Below are positions 17,632-25,626 of a stretch of DNA of 64,000 bases, in pieces. The position numbers and the translations under genes were made by a program. The first letter of the stretch is position 1, and every line of letters begins with the position of its first letter. Origin of the DNA: Tianweitania aestuarii (lineage in GTDB: Bacteria > Pseudomonadota > Alphaproteobacteria > Rhizobiales > Rhizobiaceae); NCBI RefSeq assembly GCF_018457165.1, contig NZ_JAFMNX010000003.1:434001-498000 (forward strand), in the 5' to 3' direction. A model generated the notes under the pieces. It had not been told where the DNA came from. It saw only the letters and a list, made by a program, of their open reading frames with translations, and made no database searches.

Positions 17632-17875
17632 TTCGCCCTCCTTTCCAGGCGGTGATCAGCCGGGTGACGTGGCCACGCTGTGTATGAACCACAACGAAAC
17701 ACTCGTCCTCTACCATGCCTACCGATATCAGCCGGACCTCTCCATAATCGGATCGTCGGTCTATGCTGGTAGTGACGTCGCCTTCAAAGATGCCTGCGGC
17801 ATAAAGGATGTCTACGCGTCGAGACCGTAGCGTTTCGTCGCGCTTGTTTTCATCCCATTCGAATTCTATGGGCAC
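17567..17875 (-). CDS. brnT: BrnT-family toxin (RelE-fold ribonuclease)
   Basis: A 102-residue BrnT toxin. The family N-terminus FEWDENKRDETLRSRRVD is recognisable. The segment GEVRLISVGMVEDECFVVVHTQRG and the basic C-terminal RLITAWKGGRNARRKYQA carry the family's catalytic-type Arg, Trp and Lys residues. BrnT toxins are ribosome-independent RNases that arrest growth. Translation appears to start at GTG 17875, only 10 nt from the operator palindrome, giving a very short leader. The tail after KYQA is longer than usual and overlaps brnA. Confidence 0.9.
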   Translation of the reverse strand: MPIEFEWDENKRDETLRSRRVDILYAAGIFEGDVTTSIDRRSDYGEVRLISVGMVEDECFVVVHTQRGHVTRLITAWKGGRNARRKYQACFPGRADQDEEGR

Positions 17876-17885
17876 CCAAAAGCAG

Positions 17886-17908
17886 TGTGTACAAAAATAA
17901 GGTACACA
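17886..17908. promoter_or_regulatory. brnTA operator palindrome
   Basis: TGTGTAC (17886-17892) and GTACACA (17902-17908) form a perfect 7-bp inverted repeat with a 9-nt spacer immediately upstream of the brnT start. The position and symmetry fit autoregulation by the BrnA ribbon-helix-helix protein; binding itself is inferred. Confidence 0.65.
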
Positions 17909-17922
17909 TTCAGCGCATTATT

Positions 17923-18873
17923 TCAAGTCGATCCCGCCACCACCACAAGCCCCTGGATCGCCGCGCCGCGGTCGCTGCGGATCGTGTCTTCCCTCACCGA
18001 CAGCAGCGTCAAACCGGCTTGGGCCAGTTCGCGCTCCACATACGCGCGGCCATGCGCATAGCGGCGGGATTCCTGGAGCACGAGGTCGTCGCCTTCTGAC
18101 GCTTCCACGGAAAAGGCGAACAGGCCGTTCGGGCGCAGCATGGCGGTGACTGAGGTGAACACGGCATCAAGCGTGCCGACATAGATGAAGACATCGGCTG
18201 CGGTCACGAGATCGACGCTGCGCGGCACGCTGAGCTCGCCGATGTCGCCCTTCACCAGCCGGTCGTAAACGCCGCGCGCCTGCGCCTTGCGCAGCATTTC
18301 GGCGGACAGGTCGATGCCTTCCAGATCGCCGCACAAAGGCCGCAGCCGCTCGCCCATCAGGCCGGTGCCGCAGCCGAGATCAACAGCCTTGTCGAAACGG
18401 GTGCGGCCAGTAGCCCGCAGGGCGGTGTCCATCAGTTCGGGAACGCAATAGCCGAGCTTGTCCACCAGCGATTGATCGAACCGTGCGGCGTAATCGTCGA
18501 ACAGCGCTTCCACGAAGTCGGCCGGCGGCGTTTCGGGAATGGGGGCCGCACCCAGCAAGGCGAGCTTCAGCGTCGCGCCGAAGCGATCGGCCGGCTCCAG
18601 CCGCAGAGCTTCGCGCCAGGCTTGTTCAGCACCCGCTTCGTCGCCGGCCCTTTCGCGCAGCTCGCCGACGCGAAACCAGCCGGCCGCCCAGTCTGGCGCG
18701 AGCTGCAGGGCACTCGTCATCAGCTCGGCGGCAGCCGCCCAGTCCTGGCCTTGCGCCAGCATCTCCGCATAATCGGCACGACGGTCGGCAAGAAGGTCGC
18801 CGGATGACAAACCAGAAGACAGGGCCGCAACGACCATCGACAACCGCGCTGTGGGGTGGAGGAGGACGCTCAT
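17923..18873 (-). CDS. TPR-containing class I SAM-dependent methyltransferase
   Basis: A 316-residue protein. The N-terminal TPR-like part (residues about 20-90: WAAAAELMTSALQLAPDW, WFRVGELRERAGDEAGAEQA) precedes a Rossmann methyltransferase domain. Motif I is AVDLGCGTGLMGERLRP, the acidic ribose-binding residue is in LEGIDLSAEML, and later motifs include DLVTAADVFIYVG and GLFAFSVEA. This architecture occurs in trans-aconitate/tellurite-type methyltransferases; the substrate is unknown. The ATG at 18873 is the first in the family-like part. The frame remains open to 19587 but that stretch is antisense to the exonuclease gene and is rejected. It diverges from the repair exonuclease. Confidence 0.85.
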   Translation of the reverse strand: MSVLLHPTARLSMVVAALSSGLSSGDLLADRRADYAEMLAQGQDWAAAAELMTSALQLAPDWAAGWFRVGELRERAGDEAGAEQAWREALRLEPADRFGATLKLALLGAAPIPETPPADFVEALFDDYAARFDQSLVDKLGYCVPELMDTALRATGRTRFDKAVDLGCGTGLMGERLRPLCGDLEGIDLSAEMLRKAQARGVYDRLVKGDIGELSVPRSVDLVTAADVFIYVGTLDAVFTSVTAMLRPNGLFAFSVEASEGDDLVLQESRRYAHGRAYVERELAQAGLTLLSVREDTIRSDRGAAIQGLVVVAGST

Positions 18874-18951
18874 CGCTGGAGATTGCCGTCTTGGCAAGAG
18901 CGTAAGCGCCACAGGCTTCCCGCAATCGGTGCTGCACCTATCTAGAAGGTC

Positions 18952-19962
18952 ATGCGCGGACAAGACCTGCTTCATCCCCGCCCCGAAGGGCTTTATTGCC
19001 CGCCCGGCGATTTCTTCATCGATCCCGTGCGCCCCGTGGCGCGCGCGCTGGTAACCCACGGCCACGGCGATCATGCGCGCCCCGGCAACACGGCGGTGAT
19101 GGCGACGCAGCAGACGCTCGATATCATGGCGATCCGCTATGGCGCCGATTTCGCGCAAACGAGCCAGGTGGCCGAGTGGGGCGTTCCCGTGAAGATCGGC
19201 GATTGCACCGTGACCTTTCATCCGGCAGGCCATGTGCTGGGCTCGGCGCAGATCGCGGTCGAATGCGACGGCCTGCGCATCGTCGCATCCGGCGATTACA
19301 AGCGCCGTCCCGATCCGAGCTGCCAGGCTTTCGAACTGGTGCCCTGCGATATCTTCATCACCGAAGCGACCTTCGGCCTGCCGGCGTTCCGGCATCCGGA
19401 CTCCAAGGCCGAAATTGCCAAGCTGCTGCGCTCGGTCGCGCAGTTTCCCGACCGCACCCATATGGTCGGCGCTTATGCGCTGGGCAAGGCGCAGCGCGTC
19501 ATCAAGGAGTTGCGCGATGCCGGTTATGACGAGCCGATCTATATCCACGGCGCGCTGCAGAAACTCTGCGACTACTACGAGACGCAAGGCATCGCGCTCG
19601 GCGAGCTGAAGCCGGCGACGCTGGAAAAAGGCTCAAAACAGGATTTCGCCGGCGCGATCGTGGTCGGCACCCCATCTTCCTTCGCCGACCGCTGGGCGCG
19701 CCGCTTCGCCGATCCGGTGGCAGCCTTCGCGTCCGGCTGGATGCAGGTGCGCCAGCGCGCTCGCCAGCGCGGCGTCGAACTGCCGCTGATCATCTCCGAT
19801 CATTGCGACTGGGACGAGCTGTGCGAAACAATCGACGAAGTGGGCGCAGAAGAAATCTGGGTCACCCACGGCCGCGAAGAAGCGCTGGTGCGTTATTGCG
19901 AGCTCAAGCAGCTGCGCGCCCAGCCCCTGCATCTCGTGGGCTATGAGGACGAGGCGGAATGA
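18952..19962 (+). CDS. Ligase-associated DNA damage response exonuclease (MBL/beta-CASP fold)
   Basis: A 336-residue metallo-beta-lactamase-fold nuclease of the ligase-associated exonuclease family. The zinc/manganese motif is THGHGDHARPG (residues 35-45). Further motifs are TFHPAGHVLGSAQI and SGDYKRRPD, with C-terminal SDHCDWDEL and VTHGREE matching SNM1/CPSF-like beta-CASP enzymes. The ATG at 18952 has AAGG a few nt upstream. Its stop overlaps the ligase start (ATGA at 19959-19962), so the two are co-translated. Confidence 0.93.
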   Translation: MRGQDLLHPRPEGLYCPPGDFFIDPVRPVARALVTHGHGDHARPGNTAVMATQQTLDIMAIRYGADFAQTSQVAEWGVPVKIGDCTVTFHPAGHVLGSAQIAVECDGLRIVASGDYKRRPDPSCQAFELVPCDIFITEATFGLPAFRHPDSKAEIAKLLRSVAQFPDRTHMVGAYALGKAQRVIKELRDAGYDEPIYIHGALQKLCDYYETQGIALGELKPATLEKGSKQDFAGAIVVGTPSSFADRWARRFADPVAAFASGWMQVRQRARQRGVELPLIISDHCDWDELCETIDEVGAEEIWVTHGREEALVRYCELKQLRAQPLHLVGYEDEAE

Positions 19963-21557
19963 GAGCCTTTGCCGAACTGCTCGATCGCCTGCTTCTGACG
20001 CCGTCGCGCAACCGCAAGCTTCAGCTTCTGGTGGATTATTTCCGTGCCACGCCCGATCCCGATCGTGGTCTGGCGCTGGCGGCCCTGATCGGTGACCTCG
20101 ATTTTCCCGGCGTGAAGCCGGCCATTCTGCGCGCCATGATCTCGGAGCGCATGGATCCGGTTCTGTTCGGCCTTTCCTATAACTTCGTGGGCGATCTCGC
20201 CGAAACGATCAGCCTGGTCTGGCCAACCGGCAACAGCGGCGCGGGCGATGGCTTACCGCTGGCCGGTGTCGTGGACCAGCTCAGCCGCGTCAGCCGTTCC
20301 GATGCGCCGAAAGTGGTGGCAGCGCTGCTCGACCAATCCACGGCGTCCGAGCGCTTCGCCATCCTCAAGCTCGTCACCGGCTCATTGCGTATCGGCGTAT
20401 CCGCGCGTTTGGCCAAGCAGGCGCTGGCCGATCTCGGCCAGGCTGACATCAACGAGATCGAGGAACTGTGGCACGGTCTGCATGCGCCTTATGCCGATCT
20501 GTTCGCCTGGCTGGAAGGGGTGGCCGACAAGCCGGTGCCGCAGGCCCAGGCGCTGTTTCGTCCGGTGATGCTGTCGAACCCGATGACCGAAACCGATTAT
20601 CCCAAGCTCGATCCGGCCGATTACTGCGCCGAATGGAAATGGGACGGCATCCGCGTGCAGGTCGTTGCGATGAATGGGGCGCAGCGGCTTTATTCGCGCA
20701 CGGGCGACGATATCAGCGGCTCGTTTCCCGATCTCATGCAAGCGGTCAATTTCGAAGGCGTGATCGACGGCGAGCTTCTGGTCGGCGATCCGCAGGGCCG
20801 CACGGCGACCTTTTCCGATCTGCAACAGCGCCTCAACCGCAAAAGCGTGTCGGCCAAGGTGCAGGCTCAGTTTCCGGTTTTCGTGCGCTGCTACGATATT
20901 CTGCAGGCCGGCGAAGACGACCTGCGCACCCTGTCCTTCATCGAGCGCCGCAAGCATCTCGAAGCCTTTGTCGCCGATCTCGATCCCACCCGGTTCGACG
21001 TGTCGCGTTTCGTGCCGTTTTCGTCCTGGGAAGAGCTCGACGAAAAGCGCAAGCGCCCGCCGCATCCGATCATCGAAGGCGTCATGGCCAAACGCTGGGA
21101 TTCGACCTATGTGCCCGGCCGCCCCAAGGGCCCGTGGTTCAAATGGAAGCGCGATCCCTACACGGTGGATGCGGTGCTGATGTATGCGCAGCGCGGCAGC
21201 GGCCGGCGCGCCAGCTTTTATTCCGATTACACTTTCGGCGTGTGGTCCGGCCCGGAAGATGCCCCGGAACTCGTACCCGTCGGCAAGGCCTATTTCGGCT
21301 TCACCGATGCCGAGCTGAAGCAGATCGACAAATTCGTGCGCGACAACACGATCGACCGTTTCGGCCCGGTGCGTTCGGTCCGCGCCAATCGCGAAACCGG
21401 CCTGGTGTTCGAAGTCGCCTTTGAAGGGCTGAACCGTTCGACGCGCCACAAGTCGGGCGTCGCGATGCGCTTTCCCCGCATCAGCCGGCTGCGCTGGGAC
21501 AAGCCCACGGCCGAAGCCGACCGAATCGAGGTGCTGCAATCCATGCTGGAAGGCTAG
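19959..21557 (+). CDS. Ligase-associated ATP-dependent DNA ligase
   Basis: A 532-residue ATP-dependent DNA ligase of the bacterial repair-cluster type. It has an N-terminal helical DNA-binding domain (about residues 1-200), then the nucleotidyltransferase core. The lysine adenylated by ATP is in EWKWDGIRVQ (near residue 226). Other motifs are VIDGELLVGD, EGVMAKRWD and WFKWKRDP, followed by the OB-fold domain (FGVWSGPEDAPELVPVGKAY). No LigD-style polymerase domain is present. It belongs with the exonuclease just upstream and with the Lhr-type helicase and PdeM on the opposite strand. Confidence 0.94.
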   Translation: MRAFAELLDRLLLTPSRNRKLQLLVDYFRATPDPDRGLALAALIGDLDFPGVKPAILRAMISERMDPVLFGLSYNFVGDLAETISLVWPTGNSGAGDGLPLAGVVDQLSRVSRSDAPKVVAALLDQSTASERFAILKLVTGSLRIGVSARLAKQALADLGQADINEIEELWHGLHAPYADLFAWLEGVADKPVPQAQALFRPVMLSNPMTETDYPKLDPADYCAEWKWDGIRVQVVAMNGAQRLYSRTGDDISGSFPDLMQAVNFEGVIDGELLVGDPQGRTATFSDLQQRLNRKSVSAKVQAQFPVFVRCYDILQAGEDDLRTLSFIERRKHLEAFVADLDPTRFDVSRFVPFSSWEELDEKRKRPPHPIIEGVMAKRWDSTYVPGRPKGPWFKWKRDPYTVDAVLMYAQRGSGRRASFYSDYTFGVWSGPEDAPELVPVGKAYFGFTDAELKQIDKFVRDNTIDRFGPVRSVRANRETGLVFEVAFEGLNRSTRHKSGVAMRFPRISRLRWDKPTAEADRIEVLQSMLEG

Positions 21558-21590
21558 AAAGCCGGTCCGGCAAGCCTGTCACGCAGTGGT

Positions 21591-22805
21591 TCAGTTCGCT
21601 GAAACGCGGATCGAAAAGATATCAACGGCCTTGTTGCTGTTGGAAACGTCGCTGACGATCGCGATCGTGCCATCGGACCCCGGCTCGACCGTCGGCAGAT
21701 CTACATCGAAGATCACGTCGCCGCGTTCGCCCGTCAGGTCGAAACGCCGCCGTCCGCCGCAATCGCCCAGTTCGCCGAACGAGCAGCTGATCGAGATCTG
21801 CGTGGTTTCGCCTTCTTCCGCCTGGCCTTCCACGACGAAAAGGGCGCGGCGTCCGGCCAGCTGCCTCAACACGTCCTGCGGCACGTTGAAGAGGATCGCC
21901 GAGCCCGATTGTCCCGAATGAATGCGCAGCGCGCGGTTCGCGCCTTCACCCGTCAGCTCGGCCACCGCATCGCTCGGCGTGCTGAAATCGTCCTGGTCGC
22001 CTGGCGTGAACAGGGGAATGGCATCGGGATCGTTGGCCTCCGCGCCAAGACGCGGTGCGCTGCTATTAGTGGGCGGGCTGCCGGCCGCCGGATTGAAATC
22101 CTCGGCTTCGCGAACAGGCGACGGATTGGGCACCGACCCGTCGCGCTGATCGGCGGGAATGAATATACCGCTGCCGACCACCCACCAGGCCGCAACCGCC
22201 AGAACGGCCAGCCCTGTGATGATCACGAAAAGGAGCGCGAACGGCCGGCGCTTGCGTCGTGTTTTTCGTGTTTCGCCCCGCACCGTCTCATCGAGATCGG
22301 CATCGATGCCGTATTCGTCCAGCTGCGGCGCGTCTGGCTCGGCGCTCATCACCGGCTCGCGGCGCTCGGCCGGCGAACGGGGTGGCTGAGAATGGGGTGC
22401 CTGCGAGCGAGGTGCCTGAGAACGAGGTGTCTGGGAACGGGTTGGCTGGGGATAGCGCGGTTCGGCGCGCAGTTCGGGTTCCACAACCCGCGGCGCTTCG
22501 CTGCGGCGGTCTGGCCCGGGCTCAATACGGGGCTCGGCGCGTGGCGCTTCGGGCTCAACCCGCGCTTCGTCGGGCATGGGAACCGGCGCGGGGCGGGTAG
22601 CGGCGAGATGTTCGCCTTCCACGCGCGCGATGGTTTGCTGCAAGCCGGTCCGACGGGCCTGCGCGCTGTCTTCCGACACGTTGGGATTGTTCAAGGCGCG
22701 CTCAAGCGCCGCAAAGGCTGACTGGTACACCTTTTCGCGATAAGCGCGATCGCTGAAATCGCCCTTTTCGAGCGCTGATCGAATGGCGCGTTCGAGTGTG
22801 TCCAC
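21591..22805 (-). CDS. Hypothetical single-pass membrane protein with Pro/Arg-rich region
   Basis: A 404-residue protein of unknown function. The N-terminus (LERAIRSALEKGDFSDRAYR) is helical and cytosolic. Residues about 75-150 are Pro/Arg/Glu-rich and include five 5-residue repeats of the SQAPR type. A single membrane helix, LLFVIITGLAVLAVAAWWVV, lies near residues 187-206. The C-terminal 180 residues look like a beta-rich extracytoplasmic domain (GSAILFNVPQDVLRQLAG, TTQISISCSFGELGDCGG). It starts with GTG at 22805 preceded by AAGAGGA. No catalytic motif is seen. It could be an envelope or septal protein of alphaproteobacteria. Confidence 0.75.
   Translation of the reverse strand: MDTLERAIRSALEKGDFSDRAYREKVYQSAFAALERALNNPNVSEDSAQARRTGLQQTIARVEGEHLAATRPAPVPMPDEARVEPEAPRAEPRIEPGPDRRSEAPRVVEPELRAEPRYPQPTRSQTPRSQAPRSQAPHSQPPRSPAERREPVMSAEPDAPQLDEYGIDADLDETVRGETRKTRRKRRPFALLFVIITGLAVLAVAAWWVVGSGIFIPADQRDGSVPNPSPVREAEDFNPAAGSPPTNSSAPRLGAEANDPDAIPLFTPGDQDDFSTPSDAVAELTGEGANRALRIHSGQSGSAILFNVPQDVLRQLAGRRALFVVEGQAEEGETTQISISCSFGELGDCGGRRRFDLTGERGDVIFDVDLPTVEPGSDGTIAIVSDVSNSNKAVDIFSIRVSAN
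22381..22455 (-). repeat. Five tandem 15-bp coding repeats
   Basis: Five 15-bp units run head-to-tail from 22381 to 22455 within the hypothetical membrane protein gene and encode SQAPR-like pentapeptides. They keep the frame, so copy-number change would only lengthen or shorten the linker. Confidence 0.75.
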
Positions 22806-22918
22806 CGGTTCCTCTTGAGCCTTGTTCGTGCGAATCGTTAACGCACCGCCTGAAGAGGTTCAATCGCAGCTGTGCCATGATCCTGCAACCCGCGCGCGAT
22901 CGGCCCGGGAATGGCCGC

Positions 22919-23323
22919 TCAATCGTCTTCGATCGACAAGCCGAACGTGTCGGCCACATGTGGCGCCACAAGCCCGGCATGCAGCGCCAGAAGAACAAGC
23001 TCGGCATCCAGCCCATCGGGATAATCGACAGCCCGCTCGACCCGCGCCGCAAGCGACTGCGCCATGCCTTCGCCAAGCAGTTCACCCATGCGCCCTTCAC
23101 CCAAAACGGTGAACGAAACGAGCGCCGCCGCGTCGTGATAGGCGCGTTCGGTCGGCTCGCCGGACGCCGAATGCTTCTGCACCAGCCGAACCGCCGCCAG
23201 CTTCACGCCATCCACCACCTGCGCCGGATGCACATCGCAACGCCGCAACCCATCATCAAACGCCCGCAGATCGGACGAGCGCCCGAAGCGGCCGAGAAAG
23301 CCGAAAGAAGATCGTCCCGCCAT
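22919..23323 (-). CDS. Conserved-looking hypothetical protein, 134 aa
   Basis: A small soluble protein without a recognised domain. The start at ATG 23323 (MAGRSSFGFLGRFGRSSDL) has GGAG about 6 nt upstream. The sequence is rich in Ala, Leu and Val with helices such as AAVRLVQKHSASGEPTERAY and VERAVDYPDGLDAELVLLAL, suggesting an all-alpha fold. The frame extends upstream to 23578, but that part runs antisense through the tRNA gene and is rejected. Function is unknown. Confidence 0.65.
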   Translation of the reverse strand: MAGRSSFGFLGRFGRSSDLRAFDDGLRRCDVHPAQVVDGVKLAAVRLVQKHSASGEPTERAYHDAAALVSFTVLGEGRMGELLGEGMAQSLAARVERAVDYPDGLDAELVLLALHAGLVAPHVADTFGLSIEDD

Positions 23324-23511
23324 GAAACTCCAACCCCGATGCCTAGGCTTTGATCGCCTGTCACATAGGGCGCAACCCGCCGGCCGCACCGCTTTGTCAT
23401 ATCGATCCTGCGTGAAGGGCGACATGCACGCTTTCACTTGATTCCGCCGCACAATCCAGCTATGAGCCGCCCACGATCGCTGCGAGACACCCATCCGTCC
23501 GCCCAAGCGAT

Positions 23512-23587
23512 GCCGCTTTAGCTCAGTTGGTAGAGCATCGCATTCGTAATGCGGGGGTCGCGTGTTCGAGTCACGCAAGCGGCACCA
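23512..23587 (+). tRNA. tRNA-Thr(CGT)
   Basis: A complete tRNA gene with encoded CCA. The acceptor stem GCCGCTT (23512-23518) pairs perfectly with AAGCGGC (23577-23583), followed by discriminator A and CCA (23585-23587). The D-arm is GCTCAGTTGGTAGAGC and the T-arm contains GTTCGAG. The anticodon loop TTCGTAA gives anticodon CGT, so it reads the threonine codon ACG. Its 3' portion is the left copy of the 47-bp direct repeat and serves as an island attachment site. Confidence 0.97.
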
Positions 23588-23588
23588 T
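23542..23588 (+). repeat. 47-bp direct repeat, left copy (attachment site in tRNA-Thr)
   Basis: The sequence from the anticodon loop to just past CCA is identical over 47 bp to 42094-42140. The bases on both flanks differ between the copies, so the boundaries are exact. Such 3'-tRNA duplications are left when an element integrates by site-specific recombination. Confidence 0.92.
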
Positions 23589-23901
23589 CGACTTCTAAGT
23601 CGTTGATTGATGATCGTTTGAAGACGCTAAATCCTTCTTTGTTCAATCTGATCTGATTTGTACGAATGCTCACCAATAGGTGCTGGGCGCGTACCGCAAC
23701 GTTATCACTGCGGCCTTCGCGGAGTTAGCGTCGAGGTCCATGAAGCAATCACCTAAGCTGATCATGTATATGGTAACTCGCTGCTTTATCAATTTAAGGG
23801 GTGGTTAGCTGAAGGATCACTGCCGCTGGAACCGTGGCAGGCGATGAACTAAGAGGTTTGCCTCTGAGCTAAAATTTGAAGCGGTAGATGGAGTAATTGC
23901 G
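23589..23901. other. Intergenic region after the tRNA, left end of island
   Basis: About 310 bp, AT-rich, with no supported gene. Two small hairpins are visible: CGACTT/AAGTCG directly after the tRNA and AGAGG/CCTCT at 23852-23865. No integrase remnant was recognised. Confidence 0.5.
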
Positions 23902-24570
23902 ATGTTGGAGCCCATCAAGCTTCGGTCTCTCTCAAACGAGGCGCTTGATCGCGTTGTGCTTGCAATCACATCTGGCGAGTTCGAACCAGGCGAGAAGCTG
24001 TCGGAGTCCAAGTTGGCACGTCAACTTGGAATCAGCCGGGGTCCGGTCCGCGAAGCGTTGCATCAGCTGGAAGGCAAGCTGGTGCAGCGAGAGCCTCGTC
24101 TGGGTGTTCGAGTCATCCAGTTCGATCATGACTCACTTCAGCAGCTTTTTTATCTTCGGGAAGCGCTTGAGGGCATGGCAGCACGCCTTGCAGCGGAACG
24201 GGCACCCGATGATTGGGCAGATCGTGCTGAGAGTATGTTGCGCGGTGACGAAGCCAACATTCGAGATACAGGAAGTCGCGCTTACCGTCAGCGCTCAGTG
24301 GATGAAGATTTTCACCTCTTCATCGCACGCGCATCCGGGTGCGCTAATATTGAGCGAATTTTGCTCAACGAGGTCAACTACCAGCTGCGAATTGCGCGCT
24401 TAAAATCCTCGATGCGGCCCGGTCGCGCCGAAGAAGCACTCCGCCAACATTTCGCGATTGTAGATGCGATCCGCGCTCGCGATCCTGACAAGGCGGAAGC
24501 GGCCATGCGCATTCATATCTCATCGGCGCGCGATGGTTCCGTAGCCGTCTTAAGCGAGCCCATGGCTTAA
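23902..24570 (+). CDS. GntR-family regulator, FCD subfamily
   Basis: A 222-residue GntR/FCD regulator. The N-terminal winged helix contains GEFEPGEKLSESKLARQLGI then SRGPVREALHQLEGKLV. The C-terminal FCD all-helical domain (about residues 85-215) shows likely metal/acid-binding residues in DEDFHLFIA, LRQHFAIVDAI and MRIHI. FCD regulators usually sense carboxylic acids. GGAG at about 23888 precedes the ATG. It is the first gene of the island and lies just upstream of the seven-gene operon, whose promoter region carries an inverted repeat it could bind. Confidence 0.9.
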   Translation: MLEPIKLRSLSNEALDRVVLAITSGEFEPGEKLSESKLARQLGISRGPVREALHQLEGKLVQREPRLGVRVIQFDHDSLQQLFYLREALEGMAARLAAERAPDDWADRAESMLRGDEANIRDTGSRAYRQRSVDEDFHLFIARASGCANIERILLNEVNYQLRIARLKSSMRPGRAEEALRQHFAIVDAIRARDPDKAEAAMRIHISSARDGSVAVLSEPMA

Positions 24571-24626
24571 GCGACCTTCGACGGCAAACCACCCACAGCC
24601 CTACAAGACCGATCAGCTACATATTT

Positions 24627-24653
24627 GCAAACTGTTGACAGATTGCAGTTTGC
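24627..24653. promoter_or_regulatory. Inverted repeat with embedded -35 box upstream of the lyase operon
   Basis: GCAAACTG (24627-24634) and CAGTTTGC (24646-24653) are perfect complements 11 nt apart. TTGACA at 24635-24640 fits a -35 box inside this repeat. The 10-mer TGCAAACTGT also occurs in the repeat upstream of the TRAP operon (33858-33867). It is the likely operator of the island GntR protein. Confidence 0.62.
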
Positions 24654-24714
24654 CGCGCATTTTCTGGTCGTTGTCCTTGCCGCGCAGGCAAACTCATCGA
24701 GCCAGGAACCTAGA

Positions 24715-25584
24715 ATGAAAAGAAACCAGAAGCTCCGATCTCTCATCGCGCGCCGCGATGCAGTTACGGTTCCCGGTGCAGCGAATGCAATGTTTGCACG
24801 CGTGATCGAAGATCTCGGCTTCGAGGCGGTTTATGTTACGGGCGCGGGCATCGCCAATATGCGGTTGGGTGCGCCAGACGTCGGACTGACAACTGTGACC
24901 GAGGTTGCGGATACTGTCGCTGCCATTTCGGACGCTGTTGATCTTCCGTTGATCGTAGATGCGGATACCGGTTTCGGAAATGCCGTGAACACTGTGCGGA
25001 CCATCCGACTTTTGGAGCGGGCTGGCGCGTCGGCAATCCAGCTTGAAGATCAGGTATTCCCCAAAAAGTGTGGCCACTTCAACGGCAAGGATGTCATCCC
25101 GGCTTCTGAGATGCTGCAGAAGATAAAGGCAGCCGTGGATACGCGAACCGACCAAGACCTTCTGATAATCGCTCGCACTGATGCACGCGCGATCGAAGGG
25201 CTCGATGCGGCGTTGGACCGTGCGGCTGCTTATATCGAGGCCGGTGCGGACATGACCTTTGTGGAGGCACCGGCAAGCCTAGAAGAATTGCGCCGCATCG
25301 GCACTGAGCTCGTCGTTCCGCAGGTCGCCAACATCGTTTTTGGCGGGAAAACGCCTGATCCGGGCCGCAAAGCTTTGGCTGAGAACGGTTTCTCGATCGT
25401 GTTGTACGCCAACGCCGCTTTGCAGGCCGCATTGCGCGCATCCACGCAGGTTCTGAGCGCCTTGCGCGACGAGGGCAGTCTCGACGGCGTCGCCGATCTG
25501 CTTGCCGGTTTTGATGAGCGCCAGCGTTCGGTGAACAAGGATTATTGGGACGGTCTCGAAGCCAAGTACAAGCAAGCGCTTTAA
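24715..25584 (+). CDS. Isocitrate lyase/PEP mutase-superfamily carbon-carbon lyase
   Basis: A 289-residue member of the isocitrate lyase/phosphoenolpyruvate mutase superfamily, which includes 2-methylisocitrate lyase, 2,3-dimethylmalate lyase and oxaloacetate hydrolase. Metal-binding residues are in LIVDADTGFGNA. The catalytic loop is PKKCGHFNGKDVI, the K-K-C-G-H form of C-C lyases rather than of mutases. IIARTDARAIEG and MTFVEAPAS complete the barrel. The ATG at 24715 with AGGA upstream is preferred over an in-frame start at 24625, which lies in the operator. It would cleave a branched malate- or isocitrate-like acid to two oxo/carboxylic acids. Confidence 0.88.
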   Translation: MKRNQKLRSLIARRDAVTVPGAANAMFARVIEDLGFEAVYVTGAGIANMRLGAPDVGLTTVTEVADTVAAISDAVDLPLIVDADTGFGNAVNTVRTIRLLERAGASAIQLEDQVFPKKCGHFNGKDVIPASEMLQKIKAAVDTRTDQDLLIIARTDARAIEGLDAALDRAAAYIEAGADMTFVEAPASLEELRRIGTELVVPQVANIVFGGKTPDPGRKALAENGFSIVLYANAALQAALRASTQVLSALRDEGSLDGVADLLAGFDERQRSVNKDYWDGLEAKYKQAL

Positions 25585-25626
25585 GACAGTCAGCGGTTCA
25601 AGACAGCCGCTAGGGAGGAGAAAGCT

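Noticed and set aside
17923-19587. 554-aa reading frame on the minus strand
   Set aside because: Only the first-named 316 residues (starting at 18873) are methyltransferase-like. The upstream part is antisense to the exonuclease gene.
20382-21539. 385-aa minus-strand ORF opposite the DNA ligase
   Set aside because: It is antisense to a gene with all ligase motifs and has no start signal.
22381-22455. Possible CRISPR or regulatory direct repeats
   Set aside because: The 15-bp units are in frame in a coding region and encode a Pro-rich linker; there are no spacers.
22919-23578. 219-aa version of the hypothetical gene
   Set aside because: The N-terminal part runs antisense across the tRNA. 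The start at 23323 with GGAG is used instead.
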